Source of the DNA: Prevotellaceae bacterium
GTDB taxonomy: Bacteria; Bacteroidota; Bacteroidia; Bacteroidales; Bacteroidaceae
DNA: 36,367 nucleotides
NCBI GenBank assembly: GCA_022508665.1
Contig: JAFLUT010000013.1
Location: 1 to 36,367, forward strand
Reading direction: 5' to 3'
Shown here: one piece after another, positions 36,064 through 36,367 of the stretch
How the letters are laid out: each line of letters begins with the position of its first letter
How positions within the stretch are numbered: the stretch's first letter is position 1
Program-made: the position numbers and the translations under genes
The notes under the pieces: model-generated
The model's database searches: none
What the model was told of the DNA's origin: nothing
Seen by the model: the letters and a program-made list of their open reading frames with translations, nothing else

Positions 36064-36367
36064 CTTATTCTTATATATAATATATAGGTTTTGTCTTATG
36101 CAATCTGCAAAATCGGATGCAAGCCGCAACATCGTATGCCAACAATGTCTGACGCCATATCCAATTTGCAAGTGCAAATATACAACATTTCTTATTAAGG
36201 AGGAAAGAAAAAAGCAGAAAACATCTTTTGGCGGCAAAGCCTCACCTCTGTTGGTGGCAACGCTTCGCCTCTATCCTTATTGCCTTTTTGCTGTTGTTTT
36301 TGACAACGGCGCACCTCTGAAACTCCCTGCCGTTCACGATTACAATACTCAGCCGTGACAAATTATA
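36064..36367. other. Gene-free stretch upstream of tyrS
   Basis: No convincing gene in 304 bases. The part next to tyrS is an AT run (TATATATAATATATAGG) without a clear TAnnTTTG box. The first third has repeated ATGCAA..GCAA words about 19 bases apart. The right half contains the 23-base-period repeat at 36228-36319. Confidence 0.6.
36228..36319. repeat. 23-base-period repeat upstream of tyrS (two clear units, one partial match)
   Basis: Units at 36228 and 36251 are adjacent and 23 bases each (TTGGCGGCAAAGCCTC... and TTGGTGGCAACGCTTC...), alike at about 18 positions. A third unit in register at 36297 ends GCACCTCTG, like unit 1. The unit between (36274-36296) does not match well. Confidence 0.55.

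Noticed and set aside
36064-36367. T-box leader for tyrS
   Set aside because: No specifier loop or T-box consensus is visible; T-boxes are also not expected in Bacteroidetes.

Overview
The window looks like a chromosomal segment of a Bacteroidales bacterium, most likely Prevotella or a close relative. The evidence is the PorX-type response regulator of the type IX secretion system (T9SS), T9SS-like C-terminal tails on two glycoside hydrolases, a SpmA-SpmB fusion, a CoaX pantothenate kinase, an IspG with a partial inserted domain, and Bacteroidetes promoters (-33 TTTG, about 20 bases, -7 TAnnTTTG) upstream of several genes. Almost every gene is on the minus strand.

Layout from the left. (1) 1-4776: a truncated response regulator, tsaE, porX and a secreted dipeptidyl peptidase IV, read from one recognisable promoter upstream of the peptidase. 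(2) 4809-7668: an AT-rich accessory islet holding the only plus-strand genes: a 50-residue ORF overlapping a stand-alone 'polyvalent' kinase-like domain, a strong promoter followed by about 190 structured non-coding bases, and two exported proteins with a nearly identical C-terminal domain, closed by a strong terminator. (3) 7669-8074: a gene-free stretch with an AT-rich inverted repeat, five 23-base tandem units and a perfect 34-base palindrome. (4) 8110-9374: rpsF-rpsR-rplI. (5) 9443-24510: a long run of housekeeping genes in one direction, rimP-nusA-infB-cvpA-sufBCDS-rpoN-PAP2 family-purE-ispG-coaX, covering translation initiation, transcription elongation, Fe-S assembly, sigma-54, purine synthesis, isoprenoids and CoA. 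The Suf genes sit in the same run as IspG, which needs an Fe-S cluster. (6) 24548-27862: a TonB-dependent receptor and a SpmA-SpmB-type membrane protein, separated by a nested palindromic 23-base repeat. (7) 27947-34650: three secreted glycan-degrading enzymes in one operon (a multidomain clan GH-A-like enzyme, a GH43-like enzyme, a GH27 alpha-galactosidase) without a SusC/SusD pair. (8) 34733-36367: tyrS with a terminator, then a gene-free stretch with a third 23-base-period repeat.

Functional links: PorX regulates T9SS in characterised Bacteroidetes, and two enzymes of the glycan operon end in tails of the kind T9SS recognises, so regulator and likely cargo lie in the same window. The least explained parts are the plus-strand islet (kinase-like pair, candidate RNA, duplicated exported proteins) and the three intergenic arrays that share a 23-base period but not a sequence.
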